This document shows positions 33,194 through 42,009 of a stretch of 64,000 nt of DNA, one piece after another. The DNA is from JAGDZR01 sp049115695 (lineage in GTDB: Bacteria; Bacteroidota; Bacteroidia; Cytophagales; Cyclobacteriaceae): NCBI GenBank assembly GCA_049115695.1, contig JAGDZR010000007.1:310001-374000 (forward strand), given 5' to 3'. Positions within the stretch are counted from its first letter, which is position 1. Each line of letters begins with the position of its first letter. The notes beneath the pieces were generated by a model, which saw only the letters and a list, made by a program, of their open reading frames with translations, was not told the DNA's origin and did no database searches. The position numbers were made by a program, and so were the translations under genes.

Positions 33194-33477
33194 TAGGTTA
33201 TTTCGAAAGTCTCGAAGGATTCATCACAGGAAACAGGTGTTATGATTACTTCAGATACCGTTGCAAATTCCGGTCCTCTTTTGCACCAATTTATCAATTC
33301 TAGCATTTGGCCCTCCAAACCCTGAGCAAGAATCTCGACATCTCCATTGTCTAAATTTCTTACCCAACCGTTTAACCCAAGCGACTTGGCCATGTTCACA
33401 GTACTCGCTCGATAGAATACGCCTTGAACCCGACCTCTACAGATAATGTTTTTACAATCTAGTGTTTCAGATGACAT
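33190..33477 (-). CDS. Acylphosphatase
   Basis: This 95-residue enzyme has the acylphosphatase phosphate loop GRVQGVFYRAS, with the catalytic Arg at about residue 23, and the Asn-bearing motif GWVRNLDNGDVEIL with Asn at about 41. It hydrolyses acyl phosphates such as 1,3-bisphosphoglycerate. The length is standard. The gene overlaps the end of the 122-residue gene upstream by 19 bp, giving a two-gene unit. Confidence 0.92.
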   Translation of the reverse strand: MSSETLDCKNIICRGRVQGVFYRASTVNMAKSLGLNGWVRNLDNGDVEILAQGLEGQMLELINWCKRGPEFATVSEVIITPVSCDESFETFEITY

Positions 33478-33827
33478 TCCTTACAAAACTTCTGTTTCCC
33501 CGGAGGTCTTTTTTTAGGTGGCTTTTTGTGACCGAAATAAAGCGGATTACTATACTGAGGTTTTTGAGCAAGCTTTTGATCCTTGGCTTTTTGCTTGTAC
33601 TTTTCCTTCATGTTAGCCCTAAACGCCTCCACTTCGTTAACCGGCTTCTTCCTGAAGATTTCACCTATTGAACGTTTCTTTTCAGCCTTCTTGAAAGCCT
33701 GATATTGGGCCTTAGGCACTTTTGGAGTTTCGCCAACATCACGAGATGTTTGAGCAAAAGCAAAAGTGCCAGCCATCATCAATAAAGATAGAATTAAATA
33801 TTTCTTTGACTTTCTTTTGGCTACCAT
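33459..33827 (-). CDS. Basic exported protein ending in CxxCH
   Basis: This 122-residue protein has an N-terminal signal segment (KKYLILSLLMMAGTFAFAQ) followed by a very Lys-rich region with many KKxxPK and KAKDQKLAQK segments. It ends FCKECHLKH. The CxxCH pattern at the extreme C-terminus is the form that attaches c-type heme, but it may equally be a zinc-binding or chance pattern, since nothing else suggests a cytochrome. The gene overlaps that for acylphosphatase by 19 bp and converges with nothing. Function unknown. Confidence 0.5.
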   Translation of the reverse strand: MVAKRKSKKYLILSLLMMAGTFAFAQTSRDVGETPKVPKAQYQAFKKAEKKRSIGEIFRKKPVNEVEAFRANMKEKYKQKAKDQKLAQKPQYSNPLYFGHKKPPKKRPPGKQKFCKECHLKH

Positions 33828-33938
33828 TGATACCTAAACGATCATTCTTTTATTTATTGCAAAGTAGATGCTTTTCACAACATCTTCCAAAATGAATCCG
33901 TTCAGCAGGTATAATTTCTTTTAAAGTATTTTCGCGTC

Positions 33939-34517
33939 ATGAGGAACATATTATGGATTGGGTTTCTTTTAGCATCAATCGCTGCGCTGGCCCAAAACCC
34001 AGCTGAAGCAGAATTTTTACGCCGAATGGACAAGGGTGAAGACCTGATGATCGCTGGGCGATATGAAGAGGCTGATGATGAATTCAAATTTGTCATGACA
34101 AACATGAAACCTCTTCCTTCAAACATGGCTTACCTGTTCGGAAGGAATAGTTTTCACCTCAGTCAGTACAAACAGAGTATCAACTGGCTCAATAAATACA
34201 TTCAGCTCAAAGGCACTCAGGGTCAATATTACAAAGAAGCTGTCAAGTACCTGAAATTTGCTGAAGATGAATATCTCAACATCCAACGGAAACAAGCTCA
34301 GAGCTTAACAAATGAAATAAAACCCAATGAATATGATTGTGGTGGGCTTTCAAAAATGATCTGCCCGGTGTGTCGCGGAGATGGGGTAATTCTTAAGCAA
34401 ACACCTTTTGAAATACAGTATCAGACATGTCCGTACTGCGCTGGATCAGGGTATCTGACATGCGAGGATTACAACCTATTTATGATGGGTCAATTTGATC
34501 CTTCAGCTAAGGACTAA
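33939..34517 (+). CDS. Exported protein with helical repeats and DnaJ-like zinc-finger motifs
   Basis: This 192-residue protein has a signal peptide (MRNILWIGFLLASIAALAQ). Residues 20-130 look like TPR-type helical pairs (AEFLRRMDKGEDLMIAGRY, YKEAVKYLKFAEDEYLN). A C-terminal double CxxCxGxG motif follows: CPVCRGDG at about 145-152 and CPYCAGSG at about 168-175. In DnaJ such repeats bind zinc, but here they occur in an exported protein, which is unusual. It could act in envelope protein handling; this is inference. Its stop sits next to the convergent decarboxylase gene. Confidence 0.65.
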   Translation: MRNILWIGFLLASIAALAQNPAEAEFLRRMDKGEDLMIAGRYEEADDEFKFVMTNMKPLPSNMAYLFGRNSFHLSQYKQSINWLNKYIQLKGTQGQYYKEAVKYLKFAEDEYLNIQRKQAQSLTNEIKPNEYDCGGLSKMICPVCRGDGVILKQTPFEIQYQTCPYCAGSGYLTCEDYNLFMMGQFDPSAKD

Positions 34518-35642
34518 TCATGATAGTCTGTTTTTAAAATCCTCATACCCAAACTGACGCAACACGTCAAACTGTCCATCAGTCCTTGTCACACATATTG
34601 TTGGATGCTTAACACCATTGAAAGTAGAGGTTTTCACCATCGTGTAATGGATCATATCTTCAAATATGAGTTGATCTCCAACTTTCAGATCTTGATCAAA
34701 CCCATATTCCTCCAAAAAATCTCCTGCCAGGCAGCTCACTCCGCCTATTCGATAGCGAAAAGGTTTACCTTCTGGATTTTCATGTGCATCACGGATAATT
34801 GGCCTGTAAGGCATTTCCAGACAGTCAGGCATATGGCAGGTAAAAGAAGCGTCTATAATGGCAGTTTTCAATCCCCCGTTTTCAACCAGATCCAGCACAG
34901 TGGTTTTTAAATAACCAGTCTGCCAGGCAACTGCTCCTCCTGGTTCCAATATAACTTGCACATCATACTTTTCTTTAAAATCCTTAAGCCTTGCAATCAG
35001 GAGATCCAGATCATACCCATCACGGGTCATTAGATGTCCTCCTCCCATGTTGACCCACTCAACCTCCTTCAAATATTCTGAAAACCTCAACTCCAGTTGA
35101 TCCAACACGTCAGACAAGCTCTCTGCTGAACTTTCACATAATACATGAAAGTGCAAGCCAGTGATACCCTTAGGAAGCACTGAAGGCATCTTTTCTCGGG
35201 TTACACCCAAACGCGAAACAGGACTACTCGGATTATAGAGATCAATTTCAACATCAGACCATTCTGGATTGACTCTCAAACCAACTTTAACATCACCTGG
35301 AACTCTCTCACCAAAACGCTCAAATTGTCCAATCGAATTAAAGGACAAGTAACTGGACATTGCGACGATCTCATCGAATTCCATTTCATCGTAAGCGACA
35401 CAATAGGTGTGTGACCTACATCCCATTTCCTCATAGCAAAGTCTGGCCTCATTCAAGGAACTAGCAGTTGCCCCGGAAAGATATTGCTTTACCAATTTGA
35501 ACTGAGACCACATGGCAAATCCTTTGAAAGCCAAAATAATTTCTACTCCGGCATCTTTTTGAACCCTATTCAATAACTGAAGGTTTTCCTCCAGTAATTT
35601 TTCTTCAAGTACAAAAGCCGGAGATGGCATATTGACATTCAT
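34518..35642 (-). CDS. nspC: Carboxy(nor)spermidine decarboxylase
   Basis: This 374-residue PLP-dependent enzyme of the alanine racemase-fold decarboxylase class has the lysine for PLP in IILAFKGFAMW (Lys 40). It also has LHFHVLCESSAESL, EWVNMGGGHLMTRDGYD (the glycine-rich phosphate loop), VILEPGGAVAW and, near the C-terminus, CLAGDFLEEYGF. It decarboxylates carboxynorspermidine or carboxyspermidine to give the polyamine. The upstream dehydrogenase gene completes the alternative spermidine pathway. Numbering is from the ATG at 35640-35642. Confidence 0.92.
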   Translation of the reverse strand: MNVNMPSPAFVLEEKLLEENLQLLNRVQKDAGVEIILAFKGFAMWSQFKLVKQYLSGATASSLNEARLCYEEMGCRSHTYCVAYDEMEFDEIVAMSSYLSFNSIGQFERFGERVPGDVKVGLRVNPEWSDVEIDLYNPSSPVSRLGVTREKMPSVLPKGITGLHFHVLCESSAESLSDVLDQLELRFSEYLKEVEWVNMGGGHLMTRDGYDLDLLIARLKDFKEKYDVQVILEPGGAVAWQTGYLKTTVLDLVENGGLKTAIIDASFTCHMPDCLEMPYRPIIRDAHENPEGKPFRYRIGGVSCLAGDFLEEYGFDQDLKVGDQLIFEDMIHYTMVKTSTFNGVKHPTICVTRTDGQFDVLRQFGYEDFKNRLS

Positions 35643-35644
35643 GA

Positions 35645-36154
35645 TTAAGACAGGTAACGTTCCTTCATGATATTCAGATGGTGCGTTTGATGTCCAGCGA
35701 TGATATATCCGATGGCCCTAACGCTAACCGGAAATCCATTCGCCGTTCCGGTTCTTTCTAATTGTTGAGAACTGAAACTCTCAAATAAATCAACATTTGA
35801 AGCCCTCAATCTTATAAAATGATCGAGAATAGTACCCAGCTTTTGCCTATTGGCTTCACTATTAGGTACATAATCGTTTTGCTCAAATCCTGGTAAGTCA
35901 GTTTGATCATTTCGTGCAAATCGAAGCGCTCGATAGGCAAAAACGCGTTCTGAATCCAATAAGTGGACCATCACTTCTTTAATGGTCCATTTATCCTCAG
36001 CATATCGACTACCTCCTTGTGCCTCGTTCAAATCTGAAATCAACCTGACCAATTCATTTTTGGATTGCTTCAGCGTATCAATAAGATCACCATCTGAAAG
36101 CGTGTCGATGTATGGCCTATAGAATGCTGGAATCTCGTCAATAGGTGGTTTCAT
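35645..36154 (-). CDS. DinB-family putative metalloenzyme
   Basis: With the ATG at 36152-36154 the protein has 169 residues. It shows the four-helix DinB fold: WTIKEVMVHLLDSERVFAYR with the first histidine and GYIIAGHQTHHLNIMKERYL, with HxxxH as the second metal motif. Members use bacillithiol, glutathione or mycothiol as thiol donors in other bacteria; here the role is open. It lies inside the polyamine unit, 1 bp after the dehydrogenase stop and 2 bp before the decarboxylase start, so it is co-transcribed. An upstream TTG start overlapping the dehydrogenase was not chosen. Confidence 0.82.
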   Translation of the reverse strand: MKPPIDEIPAFYRPYIDTLSDGDLIDTLKQSKNELVRLISDLNEAQGGSRYAEDKWTIKEVMVHLLDSERVFAYRALRFARNDQTDLPGFEQNDYVPNSEANRQKLGTILDHFIRLRASNVDLFESFSSQQLERTGTANGFPVSVRAIGYIIAGHQTHHLNIMKERYLS

Positions 36155-36155
36155 A

Positions 36156-37361
36156 TCAGTCCATTTGAATGTCAATATCGATCATTTCGTGCCACTGAAG
36201 TCCGCTTTGATTCAGGTCTACCAAAAACGGATCCGGATCAAATTCCTCAACGTTTTTCACTCCCTCTCCATGCCATTTCCCAGTCAAAAACATCTTGGCT
36301 CCAATCATGGCAGGCACGCCCGTAGTAAATGATACTCCCTGAGCTCCTGTTTCCTTGTATGCCGCCTGGTGCTGACAATTGTTATAGATATAGTACGTTT
36401 TTTCCTTGCCGTCCTTAATGCCTCTGATTCTACACCCAATGGATGTTTCACCTTCATAATTCTCACCTAGTTCTCCTGGATCCGGCAACACAGCCTTTAA
36501 GAATTGAAGAGGGATGATTTCAGTACCCTGAAAATTCACAGGTTCAATACCAGCCATCCCAATATTCTGAATCACCCTTAAATGCGTCAGGTATTCATCA
36601 CCAAATGTCATCCAAAACCTTGCCCTTTTCAATGTAGGGTAATGCTTTACCAAAGACTCCAACTCTTCATGATAAATCAGGTAACTTTTTCTTGGACCAA
36701 TATTTGGGTAATCGATCATTTTACCAACTTCATGTGGCTCAGTCAATTCCCAATTTCCATTCTCATAGTACTTACCTTTTTGCGTCACCTCCCGAATATT
36801 GATTTCCGGATTGAAGTTCGTTGCAAAAGCTTTCCCATGATCTCCTGCGTTGCAATCAACAATGTCCAGGTAGTGCATCTCATCAAATTGATGCTTGGCG
36901 GCATACGCTGTAAAAACGCCTGTCACACCTGGATCAAAACCACACCCCAGAATTGCCGTGAGCCCAGCTTCCTTGAAACGTTCCTGATATGCCCATTGCC
37001 AGCTGTACTCAAACTTAGCCTCCTCTTTGGGCTCATAGTTAGCTGTATCCAAATAGTGAACACCCGTTTTAAGACATGCATCCATGATCACCAAATCCTG
37101 ATAAGGAAGCGCCACATTGATCACCAGTTTTGGTTGGTGCTTTTCAAAAAGCGTTACAACCTGTTCTACATGATCCGCATCGACTACATCAGTCATGATC
37201 GATACGCCAAGATCCTTTTGGATATCCTGAGCAATTACATCACACTTCGATTGAGTTCGACTGGCCAAAACAATTTCTGTAAAGACTTCAGTCTGTTGAG
37301 CACATTTGTAGGCAACAACCCGGCCTACACCTCCGGCTCCAATGATTACTATTTTAGACAT
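36156..37361 (-). CDS. Carboxy(nor)spermidine dehydrogenase (saccharopine dehydrogenase family)
   Basis: This 401-residue protein has an N-terminal Rossmann motif (IVIIGAGGVGRVVAYKCA at about residues 4-21) and typical saccharopine-dehydrogenase-fold blocks: VINVALPYQDLVIMDACLK, YLDTANYEPKE, and LGCGFDPGVTGVFTAYAAKH at about 140-159. It condenses aspartate semialdehyde with putrescine or diaminopropane using NADPH, yielding carboxyspermidine or carboxynorspermidine. The decarboxylase gene in the same operon supports the pathway. Spermidine via this route is common in Bacteroidota, which lack SpeE. Lysine pathway saccharopine dehydrogenase is the alternative but has no partner here. Confidence 0.9.
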   Translation of the reverse strand: MSKIVIIGAGGVGRVVAYKCAQQTEVFTEIVLASRTQSKCDVIAQDIQKDLGVSIMTDVVDADHVEQVVTLFEKHQPKLVINVALPYQDLVIMDACLKTGVHYLDTANYEPKEEAKFEYSWQWAYQERFKEAGLTAILGCGFDPGVTGVFTAYAAKHQFDEMHYLDIVDCNAGDHGKAFATNFNPEINIREVTQKGKYYENGNWELTEPHEVGKMIDYPNIGPRKSYLIYHEELESLVKHYPTLKRARFWMTFGDEYLTHLRVIQNIGMAGIEPVNFQGTEIIPLQFLKAVLPDPGELGENYEGETSIGCRIRGIKDGKEKTYYIYNNCQHQAAYKETGAQGVSFTTGVPAMIGAKMFLTGKWHGEGVKNVEEFDPDPFLVDLNQSGLQWHEMIDIDIQMD

Positions 37362-37408
37362 GGATCATTTTTGAATTAGAGCACTAATTTAATCGCAATT
37401 CAAAAATT

Positions 37409-40003
37409 CTAAAGCACAAATCTGTAAGTGTACTTGATTAAAAATGTATTACCTGAATTAATTTCCAATAAATCCTTACTCAGATGCCTGAATGAATTAT
37501 CATCGGAGTTATTAAAATTCGATCCATTTACGGCCCATACTGCAAAAAGCGTTGAACCTGGAATGTATTCCCATCTCATCACAAAATTCGATCGGAATTG
37601 CATCACATTGAAATCAGGGTCCCCTACCTGATAGTCCTCTGCTCCGTCACTATTTTCGTCAATTGAGTAAACCCCATCATTGGCGATGAAAGTACTACTG
37701 CCTGAAAGATCCAGGTATCTGTTACCATACTCATGGGCAATTGGATTCGTGACAACTTTTAGGTTAGAGTATTCGCCTGAAGATATAAATGGCTGACCCC
37801 AGTATTCCAAAGACAAATTAGGAGTGAGGTTATAGGTAGTTCTAATGGACATTCTGTAGGTGCTTTGACGGATAGTGCCTAAAATATACCTATTGGACCC
37901 ACCATCTGATTCAGTAGAAATGTACTGGAGTTCATTTCTTTCCTTATTGATTGAAGGCTGCAAAACAATACTCATCGCATCGAAGGGTTGCCAACGTATA
38001 TTCATCCATAAACCAAACTCCTCACCAGCATCCTGGGTAGCTTGATAATACCAGGTCTCCAGACCGATTGATATTTGCTTTTGATCAGGAGAGCCAACAA
38101 ACGCCCAGATACTACTCCCTCCTGGAAAGATAAAAGAAGGCCCACCTCTCAAGTCGGCATTTGAAACAATTCGATCTCGCGCATTAATCCCAGTGCCAAC
38201 CATCCAATAGTTTTTAAACTGTCCATGGACATTAACATTCCCAAACAATTGAGTATTAACACCATCAAAATCCCATTTAGCACCTTGATTGACGTTGAAT
38301 CTGAAAAATCTAAAATTACCCACTGTCTCCAATGTTCTGTATTGAATCCAATTGTCTTGCTCAATGGCATCAGTCTGTACCAGGAAGCCCACATCATTAA
38401 GCTCCAATCCTGGAGACTTATAACCCAATATGGACCGAAATCTGATTTTTCCACTTTGTTTACCAAATACAAATCCGGCGGAAGTTCCGGTCAAAGATTT
38501 CAATGTAGAATCAACATCATGATGATAATTATTGGGACGTTGAAAAAATCTTTCAGAGGCAGTCTGCGTTTGCAAAAGAGCCTCCTCTGAACCATTTACA
38601 TTACTGAATGCTCCTTTTGTTTGAACAAAATACTTACGGTCATTAAAATTGTGTGTGATATCAAATCCTCCTGAATAAGCATTTGCATGTAAGAAGTTTA
38701 GATGATCATCATCGATAAAGCGATTAGTCGATGTGAGCATTGCCCCGATTACGGTCTCCCCTTCCTTGATATCCTGCTGAAATCTTCCTATGGTATAGTT
38801 CGTATATGGCTCAACGACAATTTCCTGTTCTTCGCCATCCACGGTTGTCACGGTCGCCATTTCCTGATTGGTGATTGATTCAAGCAATCCCCAGGAAAAC
38901 CCCTTGGCATTCTTGCCTGTCAGCTTAGCAGCTCCGAGGATTCGTGTATTACTCGGTTGATCCACAAATTGAATATTTTCACCATAAGGATAGTAACTTG
39001 GATTTCGCCCAATTCGCCTGGAATAAAACAAATTATCCGAATCTCCCATTTCAAAATTGAGTACGTTATTTCCCTCAAGAAAGAACGGTCTTCTCTCTTG
39101 AAAAAACAGTCGGAAGGCAGATAGATTAACCTGCGAAGGATCAGCCTCAACCTGACCGAAATCTGGATTGATTGTCAAATCAAGGGTTATATCACTAGTG
39201 ATCCCTATTTTGGCATCAACCCCAACATCAAATTCATTATTCACTCCAGTTCGATACGGATTGTTCTCTTCAGCTTCATAACGTTCCGTCTTGCCTACTA
39301 TATAGGGCATGATCTCAAGCTGTTTCTGAGGTTTAATTCCTTTCAGTCCTTTCAACTCGCCAAAAAGATGTACCCATCCGGGCGCATCATTTGGAATTGG
39401 CTGCCATACTGATCGTTGCTCATCCCGAAAGAACCTACGCGTCACCTGCATCCCCCAGGTATGATCTGGCTTATCCGCAAACCGCAACTGTGACAGAGGA
39501 ATCTTATATTCGGCATTCCATCCTTCGTCATCAATACTAGTCGCTACATACCAGATGGGATCCCAGGTTTCGTCCCAATTATCACCATTGTTACTGATAT
39601 ATTCGTCACCTTTCACACCAGAAACAGATGCTGTAAATGAAAAGGCAGTTCGCTTGTCGTGATAGCTATCAATATTGACTTCCACCCAATCACCTTCAAA
39701 TCCATCTCGCCTTGACATTCGCTTGACAATTTTATCCGGTTCATTGTCAAATGCCTGAATACCTATGTAAAGGTATTTGGCATCATAAAGGATTTTGAAC
39801 CGTGTAGGTTGAGCAGGAGCTTTACCGTAATCAGGCATGTATTGAACAAAATCGCCAGTCCATTCCACCTGTCCCCAAGTTTCATCATCTAGTATTCCAT
39901 CTATCTTAGGGGGCGAGTTCGTTAGGGAAGTTTCGTATTGTCTGGCTTGACCGAACAAAAAAAACACAGCTACCAAAAGCAGCAGTGAAAGCGGGAATTT
40001 CAT
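37409..40003 (-). CDS. DUF5916 outer membrane protein with CBM9-like N-terminal domain
   Basis: This 864-residue exported protein has a signal peptide (MKFPLSLLLLVAVFFLFGQ) and a CBM9-like sugar-binding domain (about 25-215: PPKIDGILDDETWGQVEW, YLYIGIQAFDNEPDKI, EYKIPLSQLRF). The rest is DUF5916, rich in amphipathic strands, with DLTINPDFGQVEADPSQVNL, LFFQERRPFFLEGNNVL and a C-terminal aromatic strand NTFLIKYTYRFVL, as in outer-membrane barrels. The family is widespread in Bacteroidota; its substrate is unknown. It is a single gene in a divergent-free gap of 80 bp either side. Confidence 0.88.
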   Translation of the reverse strand: MKFPLSLLLLVAVFFLFGQARQYETSLTNSPPKIDGILDDETWGQVEWTGDFVQYMPDYGKAPAQPTRFKILYDAKYLYIGIQAFDNEPDKIVKRMSRRDGFEGDWVEVNIDSYHDKRTAFSFTASVSGVKGDEYISNNGDNWDETWDPIWYVATSIDDEGWNAEYKIPLSQLRFADKPDHTWGMQVTRRFFRDEQRSVWQPIPNDAPGWVHLFGELKGLKGIKPQKQLEIMPYIVGKTERYEAEENNPYRTGVNNEFDVGVDAKIGITSDITLDLTINPDFGQVEADPSQVNLSAFRLFFQERRPFFLEGNNVLNFEMGDSDNLFYSRRIGRNPSYYPYGENIQFVDQPSNTRILGAAKLTGKNAKGFSWGLLESITNQEMATVTTVDGEEQEIVVEPYTNYTIGRFQQDIKEGETVIGAMLTSTNRFIDDDHLNFLHANAYSGGFDITHNFNDRKYFVQTKGAFSNVNGSEEALLQTQTASERFFQRPNNYHHDVDSTLKSLTGTSAGFVFGKQSGKIRFRSILGYKSPGLELNDVGFLVQTDAIEQDNWIQYRTLETVGNFRFFRFNVNQGAKWDFDGVNTQLFGNVNVHGQFKNYWMVGTGINARDRIVSNADLRGGPSFIFPGGSSIWAFVGSPDQKQISIGLETWYYQATQDAGEEFGLWMNIRWQPFDAMSIVLQPSINKERNELQYISTESDGGSNRYILGTIRQSTYRMSIRTTYNLTPNLSLEYWGQPFISSGEYSNLKVVTNPIAHEYGNRYLDLSGSSTFIANDGVYSIDENSDGAEDYQVGDPDFNVMQFRSNFVMRWEYIPGSTLFAVWAVNGSNFNNSDDNSFRHLSKDLLEINSGNTFLIKYTYRFVL

Positions 40004-40085
40004 TTTGAGTTTTGAATTGGTCTTACTATGTATACAACCAATTAGAAAATTAGTTACACCGCTTCAGTTTATTTAAAGGGAATGA

Positions 40086-41405
40086 CTACTTAAATCGATA
40101 GCGAATACCAGCATTCATACCAAACCCAACAGGATTTACATTGAAGTTTGCCTCGTTTTTGGTGATGGACTGAAGGGCATGAGAATAGTTAGGCTCAAAT
40201 ACCATATCAAACCCATTGAGAATCTGATAGCCCATTGAGAATCCGGCTATTCCTGCGAAAGTAAGGTTCTTGTAGGGAGATTCATCGCCAGGGCTAATGT
40301 TAAATGTAGCGATCTCATCTGAAGGATGATCCAATGTATTTCCTAAATAGAAGTTTGTAACCACCCCTGCATTCAACCTTAAATGCATGCGTCTATCTAC
40401 CAGGATATATCCCGCTTTTAAGGGGATAGTGGCAAACTGAAATTGATTATTCAGCTCAACATCACGATACTCCCACTCCACTATTTCTTTTTGCTTGGCA
40501 ACCTGATTGATTTGATTCAGGCCAGCTGACTCATTCGTAACAGGAATTGCTGCAGGATAATACCTATTTTCAACTAACACATTGGTGTAATTTGTAACTG
40601 CTGCTTCCCCGTACCTGACTCCACTTTCAAGTGTGACTCGATCTGTTAGTTTCATGCCCATATTTAAAGCAAGCTGTCTCATCATGCCAACTTCCATGTT
40701 TTCGGTAGGCTGCTTTGAAGTTGTAGTAGACCCTCCGGATGTATTCACGAAATTCTTTGCTGTTGTTACTGCAGTACTCAAAACACTTGGTGCCTGAACC
40801 TGATATTGAGGGTCAAATTGATCTGCCCCAACAGACAAACCAGCCCAATATTTATTCTCAATGCGTTTTCTACTGTAGGTTGAGACTCTTCTGTATTTCC
40901 ACTCTGGAATAGGCTCAACTGCATGTGACTTTACGAAAGGCACACGCCCTAGCGCTCGACCTTCTTTGCTAGAGAGCACCAATGCATTGTACCCTGAAAT
41001 TGATGATTGATTACCAATCTTTTGGTCTGAACTTTCATCATCCAGTAACGCAACATATTCGAGCATTGAGGCTGTTTGTTGTGGCTTTTCAATTCCACCA
41101 TCATCTATAGACGTGTTTAGGAATTTACCAAAAACTCCTTCTTCGGATTTCAAACTAAAAGTAGATGACTGTAAATTTTCAGGAAGCAGGTAATTTGATA
41201 TGCTAATGCTGGCTGCCACCATAATGGCAACTACTGCTGCCCATTTATAAACGAACAGTTTTTTCTTGTAGGCTTCCACTTGCTTAAATGCAAGTTTGTG
41301 TTCTACACGCTCCCACACCCTCGATGGTGGTGCTACTGTCTTGGCTTCAATTGCTTTACGCCATTGTTCTTCAAAACTATCCTCGTTGCTCCCCAAGTTG
41401 CCCAT
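40086..41405 (-). CDS. Anti-sigma-like membrane protein with C-terminal outer-membrane-type barrel domain
   Basis: This 439-residue protein joins two parts. Residues 1-75 are cytosolic and acidic/basic helical (SFEEQWRKAIEAKTVAPPSRVWERVEHKL) followed by one membrane helix (about 48-68, VYKWAAVVAIMVAASISIS). That is the layout of ECF anti-sigma factors. After a long linker, residues about 190-439 are beta-rich with alternating aromatic strands (KYWAGLSVGADQF, LTDRVTLESGVRYG, VGFGMNAGIRYRFK), ending in a barrel-type C-terminus. Its gene overlaps the sigma factor gene by 29 bp. It probably sequesters that sigma factor and links envelope state to transcription. Confidence 0.8.
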   Translation of the reverse strand: MGNLGSNEDSFEEQWRKAIEAKTVAPPSRVWERVEHKLAFKQVEAYKKKLFVYKWAAVVAIMVAASISISNYLLPENLQSSTFSLKSEEGVFGKFLNTSIDDGGIEKPQQTASMLEYVALLDDESSDQKIGNQSSISGYNALVLSSKEGRALGRVPFVKSHAVEPIPEWKYRRVSTYSRKRIENKYWAGLSVGADQFDPQYQVQAPSVLSTAVTTAKNFVNTSGGSTTTSKQPTENMEVGMMRQLALNMGMKLTDRVTLESGVRYGEAAVTNYTNVLVENRYYPAAIPVTNESAGLNQINQVAKQKEIVEWEYRDVELNNQFQFATIPLKAGYILVDRRMHLRLNAGVVTNFYLGNTLDHPSDEIATFNISPGDESPYKNLTFAGIAGFSMGYQILNGFDMVFEPNYSHALQSITKNEANFNVNPVGFGMNAGIRYRFK

Positions 41406-41943
41406 AGTTCATCAAATTGTTCCTCTCCAACTTATCCTTTAACAGGCTCTTTGCTCTTGAATACTGAGACTTGCTCGTTCCCTCACTAATCTCAAGCATT
41501 TCAGCAATCTCATGGTGTTTATAGCCTTCAATCGCATACAGATTAAATATAATCCTGCAGCCATCCGGCAATTCCTTGATCATCAGCAGTAGTTCGTTAT
41601 GACTATAGGTCGAAAGTGCATTTTCTTGTACACTCCAGTCTTTCAAGTCATTGACGTCAACCATCGGATACAAATACAATTTGCTCCGTTGATGATTAAG
41701 GGCTGTATTCACCACGATTCGCTTGATCCAATACGGCAAAGACGAATCCTGTCGAAAACTGTCTATTTTCTGAAATACCTTAACAAAAGCCTCCTGAAGA
41801 ATATCTTCTGCTTCTTGCTCTAGTTTCACATACCGTAAAGCAACAGTATACATAGATCTTGCATACTTTTGGTACAATGATTCCTGAGCATGGTGGTCAT
41901 TTTTACAACAACCTGCAATTAATTCTTCGTCCGTGAAGGTCAT
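41377..41943 (-). CDS. ECF RNA polymerase sigma factor
   Basis: From the ATG at 41941-41943 the protein has 188 residues. Region 2 is visible (LYQKYARSMYTVALRYVKL, EAEDILQEAFVKVFQKIDSF, YWIKRIVVNTALNHQR), and region 4 has the helix-turn-helix EGYKHHEIAEMLEISEGTSK then SQYSRAKSLLKDKL. It directs RNA polymerase to a specific promoter set, probably envelope genes. The longer N-terminal extension starting at 42018 runs into the divergent T9SS gene and was not chosen. The gene overlaps its anti-sigma-like partner by 29 bp. Confidence 0.9.
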   Translation of the reverse strand: MTFTDEELIAGCCKNDHHAQESLYQKYARSMYTVALRYVKLEQEAEDILQEAFVKVFQKIDSFRQDSSLPYWIKRIVVNTALNHQRSKLYLYPMVDVNDLKDWSVQENALSTYSHNELLLMIKELPDGCRIIFNLYAIEGYKHHEIAEMLEISEGTSKSQYSRAKSLLKDKLERNNLMNYGQLGEQRG

Positions 41944-42009
41944 TCGCTCATTAGTTGAGACAACAATTCTAGAAATTTCGTTGTAATCGATGATAAATAC
42001 AATTAATAA

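Noticed and set aside
36582..37379. 265-residue plus-strand frame
   Set aside because: It is antisense to the dehydrogenase gene, lacks any recognisable domain, and is rich in His, Cys and Ile as expected of a shadow frame.
37409..40003. DUF5916 protein considered as a TonB-dependent receptor
   Set aside because: No plug domain or TonB box was seen; the CBM9-like opening and central motifs fit DUF5916 instead.
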